NCBI GenBank assembly: GCA_963837365.1
Contig: CAWIMW010000002.1
Coordinates: 248,001-312,000, forward strand
Origin: CAWBXL01 sp963837365
GTDB lineage: Bacteria > Acidobacteriota > Terriglobia > Terriglobales > Acidobacteriaceae
Reading direction: 5' to 3'
Length of the DNA: 64,000 nt
Shown piece by piece: positions 50,068-59,113 of the stretch (the first letter of the stretch is position 1; every line of letters starts with the position of its first letter). Both the position numbers and the translations under genes were made by a program. The notes under the pieces are model-generated. The model saw only the letters and a program-made list of their open reading frames with translations. It was not told where the DNA came from and searched no databases.

Positions 50068-52287
50068 TCATGAGTCGGAGTGCTGAGGATGCGAATTGGC
50101 GCGAATAAACGCTGCGACATCAACTGCAACTGACTTTCCTGAAGCTTGCGACTCTACGGCGCGCAGGGTGGTGAGGGTTGTCGAAACTATTTCGGCCAAG
50201 GGGATCGGGGACCCGCTTCCCGTGCGCAGCGAGTCAGCGAAAGCCTGCCACTCACCCCGATGACCTTTGTCTTGCCGCCAGCGCGACTTTATCACTTGCT
50301 TACGGCCATCACGAGCCAACTCGAGCCTCCGAAAGTCCTCCAGAACTGCAACCGCTCCGCCGCCAAAGACTTCGACTCTTTCCTTTGAGTAAGATTTGTC
50401 ACCGCTGGCGATGTAAGTGATCGTCCCCTGAGAGCCGTTGGCAAATGTGAGTGAAATGGCCACGTTCTCTCCAGAATACCGGCCGGGGTTGGCCACATTG
50501 CGGGTTTGCACCTCAATGGGTAATGCACCCGTTAGAAAGGTCAAGAAATCCACGAAGTGACATACCTCACCCAGGATGCGGCCACCGCCCTGTTCGGGAT
50601 CATTCACCCAATGGTCCGCAGGAATGTAGCCCGCGTTCACACGGTAATGCAGCATCAACGGCTCGCCGATGCCAGACAGAAATTGCTTCATCTGTCCCGC
50701 CATGGGAGCGAAACGGCGGTTGAATCCCACCATCAAGTATGGTGCACGGGCCCCAGCGGGGCGCTCGCAAGCACTCACAATCTCACCAAGCTGTTCCTCA
50801 GTCAGGCAGAGCGGTTTTTCGCAGAACACATGCTTGCCGGCAGCGGCCGAAGCGAGAACTTGGGTTGCATGCAGATTGTGCCGGGTGGCAATCACCACCG
50901 TGTTCACCGATGCGTCGGCCAGAATCTTTTCTTCCTCCGTGACGCAATAACGAAAACCGAATTTCTGCGCGGCGTGCCGTGCGTTAGAACCGGTGGCAGA
51001 ACAAATGCCCACCAAATCAAGCCCATTGACCTGCCTCATGGCCGGAAGCAGCGTACTGGTCGCAAAGCCTCCCGCACCAAGCATGCCTACCGCGACCGAT
51101 TGTTGAGTTGAAACCGGCGCCTTCTGAGAAACCAGTTCCAGTTTGTGAGTCGGTTCGGCCTGCTCCGAATATGTGATCAACACTCCTAACGAGGCCTCGT
51201 CAATTCTCCCAGTGATTAAGTCGTAGGCGGCCTTGGCGCGCTCGATTGGAAAACGGTGCGTGACCAGCGATTTAAGATCCAGCTTGCCTTGTTCCAACAA
51301 GTCGAGAAAGGCTTCCATATTGCGGGTTTCAGTCCAGCGCACGTATCCGATGGGATAGTCGCGCCCTTTTTGTTCGTACGCGGTGTCATAGCGGCCCGGC
51401 CCATACGAGCGGGAGATACGGAAATCAAGTTCCTTAGCGTAGTAGACCGGCCGCTTGATATCCATGCCAACCGTGCCGACCGCTACAACGATTCCACGGT
51501 CACGGGCAACTTCCCCTGCCAGGTTGACGGGATCGCTGCTGGAGGTTTCGGCGGTAATTACGACAGTATCGACGCCACGCCCGCCAGATTGCTGAGCGCA
51601 AAGCTCACGGAACTCCGCGGTCGAAGCGCAGGCTCCATCGGCCCCCATACGCAGGGCCAAGGCGGCACGCTGCTCGACTAAATCAAATCCTAAGACTTTG
51701 CATCCCGCCGCTTTTAGCAACTGCACCGTGAGCTGCCCGAGCAAGCCCAACCCGATGACGGCAACCACATCTCCCAGCTTGGCTTCGGCAGTGCGGATGC
51801 CATGTAGAGCGACCGCCCCAATTGTGGTAAATGCAGCCTCATCGAACGAAACCGCTTCGGAAGAAACCTTCGCCACCAACAAGCGTGGTACGCAATCGAA
51901 CTCCGCGTGTACTGCGTAACCGGCACCGGCACATGCGACGCGGTCTCCCACGCTGAGATCAATAACCCCTTCACCAACTCCAACCACAGTACCCGCGCAG
52001 CTATAACCCAACGCCCCAGGTTGATCCAATCGTGTGCGCACGGCACTCATTGCCGAAAGCAAGCCGTCGCGGCGGACTTTGTTGAGAACTTCGTGCACAA
52101 GGTCAGGGCGCGCCTTGGCTTTTCCGAAAAGATTCTTACTGGCGAACGCAGACGCCGCCCGTTCCGTACCTGCCGAAACCAAGGAAGCGCCAATCCGCAC
52201 CAAAACGCAGCCGGGCAGCAGCTTGGGAGAAGGCACGTCAACAACATCAATTTCCCCCGTCCGGGCCTGTTGTAGAACTTGTTTCAT
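50068..52287 (-). CDS. Bi-domain oxidoreductase: zinc-type alcohol dehydrogenase + Gfo/Idh/MocA
   Basis: 739 residues. The N-terminal half (about 1-375) is a medium-chain dehydrogenase (LGYSCAGTVVGVGEGV, VIGLGLLGQLTVQLLKAAGCKVLGFDL). The C-terminal half (about 395-735) is a Gfo/Idh/MocA enzyme (GMLGAGGFATSTLLPAM, CEKPLCLTEEQL, GGGRILGEVCHFVDFL). Such fusions are recurrent in exopolysaccharide clusters, where they probably oxidise or reduce a sugar nucleotide or polymer-linked sugar. The start MKQVLQQARTG (52287) overlaps the asparagine synthase stop as ATGA. The longer ORF to 52329 is rejected. Confidence 0.88.
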   Translation of the reverse strand: MKQVLQQARTGEIDVVDVPSPKLLPGCVLVRIGASLVSAGTERAASAFASKNLFGKAKARPDLVHEVLNKVRRDGLLSAMSAVRTRLDQPGALGYSCAGTVVGVGEGVIDLSVGDRVACAGAGYAVHAEFDCVPRLLVAKVSSEAVSFDEAAFTTIGAVALHGIRTAEAKLGDVVAVIGLGLLGQLTVQLLKAAGCKVLGFDLVEQRAALALRMGADGACASTAEFRELCAQQSGGRGVDTVVITAETSSSDPVNLAGEVARDRGIVVAVGTVGMDIKRPVYYAKELDFRISRSYGPGRYDTAYEQKGRDYPIGYVRWTETRNMEAFLDLLEQGKLDLKSLVTHRFPIERAKAAYDLITGRIDEASLGVLITYSEQAEPTHKLELVSQKAPVSTQQSVAVGMLGAGGFATSTLLPAMRQVNGLDLVGICSATGSNARHAAQKFGFRYCVTEEEKILADASVNTVVIATRHNLHATQVLASAAAGKHVFCEKPLCLTEEQLGEIVSACERPAGARAPYLMVGFNRRFAPMAGQMKQFLSGIGEPLMLHYRVNAGYIPADHWVNDPEQGGGRILGEVCHFVDFLTFLTGALPIEVQTRNVANPGRYSGENVAISLTFANGSQGTITYIASGDKSYSKERVEVFGGGAVAVLEDFRRLELARDGRKQVIKSRWRQDKGHRGEWQAFADSLRTGSGSPIPLAEIVSTTLTTLRAVESQASGKSVAVDVAAFIRANSHPQHSDS

Positions 52288-54275
52288 GCGGTCGCAACCT
52301 GCCGTGGAGGGAAATATTCGTCCGCCCAATTTCTGGCCCGCCCGTCCAGGAAAGTCTGCATCCAGAGCTCCAAGGTCAAGAACTGCCAGATCTGCATAGA
52401 CCAGTCTTGCGCCCCACTGCGATGTTCCTTCACAAACCGCCGGACGGCCTCTGGACGCATGAGCCCGCGGCTGCGCACCTGCGACTCAGAAAGCAAGTCA
52501 TCCACCATGGTACGGAGATCATTCGCCAGCCAATAGTCAACGGGTGCGGCAAATCCAGCCTTGGGCTGGCGCAGAACTTCATCTGGCAATATTTCCTTCA
52601 TCGCATTACGAAAAATATGTTTTGTTTCCGGGCGGATAAATCCCTTCAGTTTCAGATGCGGCGGCACATTCCAGGCAACGAATTCGGCCAGCTTCCGATC
52701 GAGGAATGGCACCCTCACTTCCACCGAAGAGGCCATACTCATTTTATCGTTGTAATTGAGATTCAGGCTGGCCATGAAGATTTTGCTGTCGAGATAAAGC
52801 ATTTGGTTCAGAAAATCAGCATCCGCGACCTGCTCAAAGCCGGCACGATGGCGAATCGCGGGATCAGACTGGCAAAGCAGGGCCTGAAGCTCATGGGTGT
52901 ACAGTGCTGATTTTTGAGCTTCATTCAGATAGGTACTATCCATGATGAACCGGTCCGCCGGAGGCAATGATGCCCCGCGGGCCATCTTCTTGGCCAATCG
53001 GACCGGTCCCTTCAGAGTGGATCCGCGAAAACCTGGCAGAGCCAATAAACCCTTTTCAAAGAGCCGGCGTGCAATCGAAGGTGCTTTGCGGTAAGCCTGC
53101 GCCCAGTAGTGCGCAACATGCTTCCGATATCCGGCAAAAAGCTCGTCTCCGCCTACCCCCGAAAGCAATACTGTCGCCTGCTTGCGGGCCTCGCGACACA
53201 CCAGATAAGCCGTGATAATTGCAGGATCGGCCGTGGGTTCGTCCATGTGCCAGGTCAAGCGCGGCAGCAGGTCGGCCACATCCGGCTCGACCTCAATACG
53301 ATGGTTCTCACATCCAAGCCGTTTTGCCAGCCGCGCAGGAACGTCCGGATCGTCGAGTGTATTTTCCCCCACGCGATACTTTCCTGGAAAAGTAATGGTG
53401 TAAGTCCGGATGGGCTGTTGCGTGGCTTGGGACATCATGGCCACAATGCTCGACGAGTCGAGGCCGGCACTAAGAAATGCTCCGATCGGAACATCGCTCA
53501 CCATCTGACTTTCCACTGCACGACGGAACCGTTCGCGCACTTCTTCCGCCAAATCGTGCTCCGAACGGGGATAGGAAGCAGACGCGGAAGGAAACGTAAG
53601 GTCCCAATATTGCCGAACCGTGAGTTCACTACCCCGAAAAGTCGCATAGTGTCCCGCAGGAAGCTTGTAAATCCCACGGAACATGGTCTTGGGATCTGGC
53701 ACCCAGAGAAAAGTCAGATATTGATGAAGCGATTCCGGGTCAAGTTCCGGCTCGATTCCTTGAACTTCCAGCAGGGCTTTGATCTCTGAGGCAAACGCCA
53801 ATCGGTGTCCCAGATGAAAATAGTAAAAGGGCTTAACTCCGAAGTGGTCTCGCGCGAGGAATAGCGTCGGGGTTGGGGAACGAAGGTCACAAATGGCAAA
53901 AGCGAACATGCCATTCAGGTGCTTTACGCAGTCCACGCCTTCTTCTTCGTAAAGATGGACCACAACCTCCGTATCGGTATTGGAAGAAAAGCGATGCCCT
54001 TTGGCCAGCAACTCGCGCCGTAATTCTGCAAAGTTATAAATTTCCCCGTTGTAGGTGATCCAGACTGTACGGTCTTCATTGCACATGGGCATATGGCCAT
54101 CAGCAGAAAGATCGATGATGGCCAGCCGCCGGCTGCCCAGGCCGACGTAGGAGCCATCGGGGAAGCGCTTCTCCCACAGTCCGGAATCGTCCGGGCCGCG
54201 ATGCGCCTGCACCGACGCCATGCGCGCCAGCGTTTCTCCGTCTCCGCAATTGACCAGTCCGTTGATTCCGCACAT
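52284..54275 (-). CDS. asnB: Asparagine synthase (glutamine-hydrolysing), AsnB type
   Basis: 663 residues. The N-terminal glutamine amidotransferase domain has nucleophile C2 (MCGINGLVN) and RGPDDSG. The synthase domain has the PP-loop SAGLDSSSIVAM and GVGGDELFAGYRKH. In polysaccharide clusters AsnB-like proteins often amidate a uronic acid rather than make free asparagine. That fits a polymer containing glucuronate or iduronate, although the sequence alone does not show the acceptor. It overlaps the downstream oxidoreductase gene by four bases. Confidence 0.9.
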   Translation of the reverse strand: MCGINGLVNCGDGETLARMASVQAHRGPDDSGLWEKRFPDGSYVGLGSRRLAIIDLSADGHMPMCNEDRTVWITYNGEIYNFAELRRELLAKGHRFSSNTDTEVVVHLYEEEGVDCVKHLNGMFAFAICDLRSPTPTLFLARDHFGVKPFYYFHLGHRLAFASEIKALLEVQGIEPELDPESLHQYLTFLWVPDPKTMFRGIYKLPAGHYATFRGSELTVRQYWDLTFPSASASYPRSEHDLAEEVRERFRRAVESQMVSDVPIGAFLSAGLDSSSIVAMMSQATQQPIRTYTITFPGKYRVGENTLDDPDVPARLAKRLGCENHRIEVEPDVADLLPRLTWHMDEPTADPAIITAYLVCREARKQATVLLSGVGGDELFAGYRKHVAHYWAQAYRKAPSIARRLFEKGLLALPGFRGSTLKGPVRLAKKMARGASLPPADRFIMDSTYLNEAQKSALYTHELQALLCQSDPAIRHRAGFEQVADADFLNQMLYLDSKIFMASLNLNYNDKMSMASSVEVRVPFLDRKLAEFVAWNVPPHLKLKGFIRPETKHIFRNAMKEILPDEVLRQPKAGFAAPVDYWLANDLRTMVDDLLSESQVRSRGLMRPEAVRRFVKEHRSGAQDWSMQIWQFLTLELWMQTFLDGRARNWADEYFPPRQVATA

Positions 54276-54281
54276 AGTTTG

Positions 54282-55199
54282 CTAATTCTTCTTTACGCGC
54301 AGCTCGTAAATCTTGGCTTTAATGTGAAAAAACTGCACTCCCTGAGAAATGCAATAGATCAAACCCGGGACCCCGTCAAGAAATCCCAGGCAGAACACAT
54401 ATTTATAAAAAAAGAACAACGCGGGCGAACCCGGCAAGCTGAAAAACTTCTTGCGTAGCCAGCGGCGGCGCTGCGCCTGACTGCCAAACAATGCCGGCGG
54501 CAAATCACTGGTTCCAGCGTCGCCCTGCATCCACACGCGCGCCTCCCAATTGGAATATTCATCGTGCTTTTGGATATAACGCGAGAGTGATTCCACATTG
54601 TGATGCATGAGCGGGTTCTTCAACCTGGCAGTTGCGCCGTCAACCATGACGTGCTCGTGGACTTCCATGTCACACATGGAAGTGTCCTGGTCCCTCAAAC
54701 GGCACTCGAAATTCCCTTTTCCGCGGCGGAACAACGAAAGTTTGTAAAATCTGGCTCCGCAATGCCGTAAAGCGCGCCCGAGAAAGAACATCTGTAGCGC
54801 AATGTAGTAACCGTCAATTTTCGGATTGGCGACGGCTTGGCGGATTTCCGACTCCAACTCGGGCGTTAGGGCTTCATCCGCATCGATGAGCAATACCCAG
54901 TCGAATGCCAGTGGAAGCGTGTCCATGGCCCATTGGCGCTTCTTCGGCCAGCCCCCTTGATAGTGAAATTGGGCCACTTGCGCCCCGTGTGAACGGGCCA
55001 CCTCAACCGTGGAGTCGGTACTGTTTGAATCCACGACGTACACTTCTCCCATATTGCGCAAAGACTTCATACACCGCATAAGGTTGTGGGATTCATTGCG
55101 GACCGGAATAATCACGCTAACAGGCAGCAAGACAGACCCATCGACATGAGTCGCTTCTTCGAGCTTCTCCATGGGAAGTGCAGACAAGGTTCTCACCAT
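54282..55199 (-). CDS. Family 2 glycosyltransferase (WaaE/KdtX-like)
   Basis: 305 residues. GT-A fold with PVSVIIPVRNESHNLMRCMKSL, the DxD-like LLIDADEALTPEL and GGWPKKRQWAMD, as in the LPS beta-1,4-glucosyltransferase WaaE group. A C-terminal hydrophobic stretch (FFFYKYVFCLGFLDGVPGLIYC) suggests membrane contact. First gene of the seven-gene operon 44941-55199. The start could also be the internal ATG (MEKLEEATHV), nine codons later. Confidence 0.88.
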   Translation of the reverse strand: MVRTLSALPMEKLEEATHVDGSVLLPVSVIIPVRNESHNLMRCMKSLRNMGEVYVVDSNSTDSTVEVARSHGAQVAQFHYQGGWPKKRQWAMDTLPLAFDWVLLIDADEALTPELESEIRQAVANPKIDGYYIALQMFFLGRALRHCGARFYKLSLFRRGKGNFECRLRDQDTSMCDMEVHEHVMVDGATARLKNPLMHHNVESLSRYIQKHDEYSNWEARVWMQGDAGTSDLPPALFGSQAQRRRWLRKKFFSLPGSPALFFFYKYVFCLGFLDGVPGLIYCISQGVQFFHIKAKIYELRVKKN

Positions 55200-55268
55200 A
55201 TTACGCTGATTTTAGAGGCCGGAGCACTCGGCAGTTCTTATGGTAGTATCCGCTTTTGCTAACATCTC

Positions 55269-56078
55269 ATGGCAAATCCCCATCCCATTGCCGATCTAAA
55301 AGATGAAGTCCGCAAATTTTGGAATGCGGAGCCTTGTGGCTCACGTTATCTGGGCGAACTTGCAGACTTCGAGGCCCACGCTCGCGCACGCTATGAATTG
55401 GAACCATACATTCCCGAGTTCGCACAGTTTTCCCATTCTCGCGGTCTGAAGGTGCTGGAGGTTGGCGTGGGGATGGGAGCGGATTATCTGGAGTGGCTGA
55501 AAGCGGGAGCTTGCGCGTCGGGAGTGGACTTGTCTGCACTCTCGATCGAGCGGGCCCGTCGCCGCTGTGAGTTGGCCGGTTATCAACCGGACCTGCGGGT
55601 TGCCGATGCCGAGCATCTTCCTTTTCCCGATAACACCTTCGATGTGGTCTATTCCTACGGAGTGATGCATCACAGCCCGGATACCGCACAGTGCTTGCGC
55701 GAGGCTTGTAGGGTGCTTAAGCCGGGCGGTGAAGCACGGATCATGGTCTATCACCACCCCTCCATCACCGGAATGATGTTGTGGCTGAGGTATGGAATCT
55801 TCCGAAAGTCATTGCGGGATACCGTATATCAGTATCTGGAGAGCCCCGGCACCAAGACCTATACTCACGCCGACGTCCGAGCTTGGATGAGTGATTTCGA
55901 GGGCCTCAAGCTGCGACAGGTTTTCAGCCCGGGAGATCTGTTGCTCAACCAGCCTTCTGCACGGTTCCAGTCTCGGTTTTATCGTTTGATCTGGAAGTTT
56001 TTCCCACGAAGACTGGTCAGACAATTTGGGCGCAGATGGGGACTGTTCCTCCTGATCACTGCCGGGAAGCCTTTGTAG
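55269..56078 (+). CDS. Class I SAM-dependent methyltransferase
   Basis: 269 residues. Motif I is VLEVGVGMGADYLEW, followed by DLSALSIERARRR, DAEHLPFPDNTFDVVYSYGVMHHS and LKPGGEARIMVYHHPS, the Methyltransf_11/25 pattern. The N-terminus (VRKFWNAEPCGSRYLG) recurs in methyltransferases of polysaccharide and natural-product clusters. It is the only plus-strand gene in this stretch, transcribed away from the glycosyltransferase operon. The substrate is probably a sugar or an acyl chain, but this cannot be determined. Confidence 0.85.
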   Translation: MANPHPIADLKDEVRKFWNAEPCGSRYLGELADFEAHARARYELEPYIPEFAQFSHSRGLKVLEVGVGMGADYLEWLKAGACASGVDLSALSIERARRRCELAGYQPDLRVADAEHLPFPDNTFDVVYSYGVMHHSPDTAQCLREACRVLKPGGEARIMVYHHPSITGMMLWLRYGIFRKSLRDTVYQYLESPGTKTYTHADVRAWMSDFEGLKLRQVFSPGDLLLNQPSARFQSRFYRLIWKFFPRRLVRQFGRRWGLFLLITAGKPL

Positions 56079-56083
56079 GCCAA

Positions 56084-56707
56084 TTATGGAGTACCCGTTA
56101 ACAATGTTGATAGATCGTAGAAAGCTATGAAGTGTAAGTTGGCCCCAAAGACCAAATCTACAAACGGTGGATAAAGCTTTAGGTTTTTCAGTTCGACTCT
56201 TTTCTTAAGACCCAAGAAATCTTCTGCAATTCTCCATTGGTTTCGAGTCCAATAATGGAAAGGTAGTGCTACGCCATGGCGTGCGTTACCCACACAATCC
56301 ATAAATTGCAATCTGCCTTCGGCAAAAATACCCTGTAGTACGTGATCCTTTATGGCAATTCCTCGCCGAGCAACTCTGACCGCCTCACGCAGGAGAACCA
56401 TTGGATCTGCGGTGTGGTGAAGCACATCCACAAACATAACCACGTCGAAGCTGTCCTTTTCAAATGGCAGGGTTGTACCGTCGAAGTAGGTTACTGGAAA
56501 TTTGCTCTGGAGCCGAGAGGATACTTCGACTCCATGGATCGTCAGGTCGGTACGCTTTTCAAGCAAGAGCATGTCGACATAACCGTCACCGCTGCCAACA
56601 TCCAACACGGTACTCCGTTGTGGAATTATTTCAGCTAGAAGTGAGGCGAGCCGCTGCGCCCGCCGCGGCAGCACACCGTACTCATGGAGATTGTCAAGCA
56701 GCCTCAC
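56084..56707 (-). CDS. Class I SAM-dependent methyltransferase
   Basis: 207 residues. VLDVGSGDGYVDMLLLE (motif I), then LPFEKDSFDVVMFVDVLHHTADP and LLREAVRVARRGIAIKDH (motif post-I region). The N-terminus RRAQRLASLLAEIIPQ is typical of methyltransferases acting on lipid or sugar acceptors. The ATG overlaps the stop of the GT2 gene by four bases. It converges on the plus-strand methyltransferase with five bases between stops. Confidence 0.85.
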   Translation of the reverse strand: MRLLDNLHEYGVLPRRAQRLASLLAEIIPQRSTVLDVGSGDGYVDMLLLEKRTDLTIHGVEVSSRLQSKFPVTYFDGTTLPFEKDSFDVVMFVDVLHHTADPMVLLREAVRVARRGIAIKDHVLQGIFAEGRLQFMDCVGNARHGVALPFHYWTRNQWRIAEDFLGLKKRVELKNLKLYPPFVDLVFGANLHFIAFYDLSTLLTGTP

Positions 56708-57909
56708 TTGCGCCGCATCCCCAAAACGCTCAGAAAGAAGCTACAGAAGATTGCCTGCACCCCCAGGGTAAGGCAGAGAGCTGCGGGGATAACAATGCGC
56801 AGGGTGTATGAGAAGTTGAGTGGGCCAAAATTGTGGGCCCCCCAAACCCTCAGCGCGTAGATTGATCCGCCGAAACCTGTCAGTGCCAGTATTCCTCCGA
56901 CCAGCAGGCCGGTTTCAAGGTCGGCATAGCGGAAAAGCTTGTCGAATTTTGGATCGGGAGGATGTAGCCCTTCGGAAATTGCGAATAGCTTGGTGAAAAT
57001 CGCGAAGGCAATTGCTTGAAAACCAAGCAAAATCGCAATTGCCGCATAAAGCAAGGTGTGAACGTCAAAGGTAACTGTTCCAATCTGCCTTGACGCTGGC
57101 AATAACCACCCTCCTACCGCGAAGCCAATTAGCATCAAGGCAATCCCCGGATATAAGAACAACCAACGAGGGCTATAAAGCAGAAAGAAGCGCAAAGTCC
57201 GCCAGCCATCGCGCCAGGTACGCAAATGTGGCGGCCTCCCCCGGCCATCGGGAGAAAGCGTAGTCGGCACTTCGCCAATCTTCATTCCGAGGAGATTGGC
57301 TTTCACTACCATTTCTGTGGCGAACTCCATGCCTGTAGTACGCAAGTCCATTTTCTCGTATGCCTCTTTGCTAAAACCCCGCAACCCACAGTAAAAGTCC
57401 CCGCACTTGCCGCCAAAAAAAAGCCTGCCAATCCGTGTGAGCGCAGGATTGCCCAGATATTTGTGCAGTGGTGGCATGGCGCCCGGAAGAATGCCGCCCA
57501 TAAAGCGGTTCCCCATGACCAGGTCATCGCCGGCGCGGAGCCCTTGTAAAAACCGGGGAATATGCCCGAAGTCGTAACTTCCGTCGGCATCGCCCATGAT
57601 GATGTACTTACCGGCAGCCGCCGCGATGCCCCCCATTAGCGCATTGCCGTATCCTTGTGCTTTCACGGGAACGATTCGGGCTCCTGATCGGAGAGCAATC
57701 TCGTGCGAACCATCGGTGCTGCCGTTATCCGCCACGATGACTTCGCCTGAGATGCTGGCCTGCCTCAAGGCTTGTTGCGCTTTTGCAATGCAGCTCCCGA
57801 CCGTCTGGGCTTCGTCGAGACAAGGCATGACCACCGACACCTCAACCTCGGCAGTGTGGTTCTGCATGGAAAAAGCCGGGGCGATGATCGTCGTATTGGC
57901 CAAAATCAT
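56704..57909 (-). CDS. DPM1-like family 2 glycosyltransferase with C-terminal membrane helices
   Basis: 401 residues. GT-A domain (EVSVVMPCLDEAQTVGSCIAKA, EVIVADNGSTDGSHEIA, YIIMGDADGSYDF) followed by about four membrane helices (from about 240). It resembles polyprenyl-phosphate glycosyltransferases (GtrB/DPM-like) that make membrane-bound sugar donors, such as those used by GT87-type enzymes. The start may be ATG 57909 or MQNHTAEVEV at 57867. Confidence 0.88.
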   Translation of the reverse strand: MILANTTIIAPAFSMQNHTAEVEVSVVMPCLDEAQTVGSCIAKAQQALRQASISGEVIVADNGSTDGSHEIALRSGARIVPVKAQGYGNALMGGIAAAAGKYIIMGDADGSYDFGHIPRFLQGLRAGDDLVMGNRFMGGILPGAMPPLHKYLGNPALTRIGRLFFGGKCGDFYCGLRGFSKEAYEKMDLRTTGMEFATEMVVKANLLGMKIGEVPTTLSPDGRGRPPHLRTWRDGWRTLRFFLLYSPRWLFLYPGIALMLIGFAVGGWLLPASRQIGTVTFDVHTLLYAAIAILLGFQAIAFAIFTKLFAISEGLHPPDPKFDKLFRYADLETGLLVGGILALTGFGGSIYALRVWGAHNFGPLNFSYTLRIVIPAALCLTLGVQAIFCSFFLSVLGMRRK

Positions 57910-57946
57910 TTCACAGTGTATCGAATCGACACTTGGCGTTGCGATG

Positions 57947-59113
57947 CTACTTTGCTGCGCTTAGGGATTGAGCAATCTCGACCAGCTTGCCCAAATGCAC
58001 GCGCCATGAGAAATCTGTTGATCTCACAGTCCCGGCCTCACCCAGTTCGCGCATCAAGTCTGGGGAGGACGCGATTTTCAGTACCTGACCGGCCAATGAA
58101 GCCGGGGAAAAACGATCGAAGAACAGCGCACTCCCGCCGCAAATCTCGCGATGAACGGGAATGTCCGATGCTGCGATCGCCAGCCCGGAGGCCATCGCCT
58201 CAACCACCGGATGCGCAAAAGTCTCCGCGTAGGCAGGTGTCACATAAATGTCGGCGGCACGATATACATGGTGAAGTTGGCAGTAAGGAATCGTGCCGAG
58301 TTCTACTACTTCTTCCCTAACATCCAGACCTCGTACTAAGGCTGAAGCAGCCTCGGTGCGATACGACCCTGGGTTTTGCCCAGAATGGAGTTTGCATGTA
58401 AGGAATAGTCTAAATTTTCTTCCCTTCAACCCTTCGCGGATGAGAGGCACCGCTCGCAGCAACGTTTCAAAATTTCGATAGTAGTTGTAGTAACTGACAA
58501 AAAGTAATTTCAGCGCACCCTGGGCTGCATCGATTTTCTGTCGTACATCAGCAGCCAACGGTGAAGCATCTCCAACGAACATCTCTCGATTGAACCCATG
58601 GTAGACGTAGGTCACGTTGTGCCGGGTCCACTCAGACAGCGCGTCGGCAAAAGCGCGGCTCGGTGCCACCGTTACATCCGCCCAATATACTGAATGTTTG
58701 GCGAAAATCGCTCTTAGCCTGGTATCCAGCCACGCCGAATAGTCGCGCCGTGTAAGAACATCTCGATAGAAGTCCTGCGATACATAAAGCGAGTTCCCCG
58801 ACAAAAGAATCTGCGGGACCGGTGATTTACGCAGGGCAAAGTTTCCCGTCGAAACCAAAACATCGGCGGCGGCTTTGCGGATCATTGCGGGTAAAGCCAT
58901 TTGTTCACGCCAATAGCGCGTGGCCGCTCCGGGGGCTTCCAATTCGACAAATGCCACATTGGAGGGCCCGTCGAATTCCTTTCGCAGCGCTGAGGTAAGA
59001 GCAATGGTCGCGCGTACATCCTCGCGCGCAGAGATTTCAGGAACGATATTGCGGACATAAGTAGGACCGGCGCCGGCGCTTGCCGCCAAAGCGTTGAAGA
59101 AAAGATGGATCAT
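57947..59113 (-). CDS. Family 4 glycosyltransferase
   Basis: 388 residues. GT-B type: GAGPTYVRNIVPEI at the N-terminus and the acidic donor loop (VYRAADIYVTPAYAETFAHPVVEAMASGLAIAASDIPVHREICGGSALFFD) at the C-terminus, with the EX7E-like pattern. ATG 59113 is chosen because it overlaps the stop of the O-antigen ligase gene as ATGA and starts the fold (MIHLFFNALAA). The ORF to 59230 lies in the neighbouring gene. Confidence 0.88.
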   Translation of the reverse strand: MIHLFFNALAASAGAGPTYVRNIVPEISAREDVRATIALTSALRKEFDGPSNVAFVELEAPGAATRYWREQMALPAMIRKAAADVLVSTGNFALRKSPVPQILLSGNSLYVSQDFYRDVLTRRDYSAWLDTRLRAIFAKHSVYWADVTVAPSRAFADALSEWTRHNVTYVYHGFNREMFVGDASPLAADVRQKIDAAQGALKLLFVSYYNYYRNFETLLRAVPLIREGLKGRKFRLFLTCKLHSGQNPGSYRTEAASALVRGLDVREEVVELGTIPYCQLHHVYRAADIYVTPAYAETFAHPVVEAMASGLAIAASDIPVHREICGGSALFFDRFSPASLAGQVLKIASSPDLMRELGEAGTVRSTDFSWRVHLGKLVEIAQSLSAAK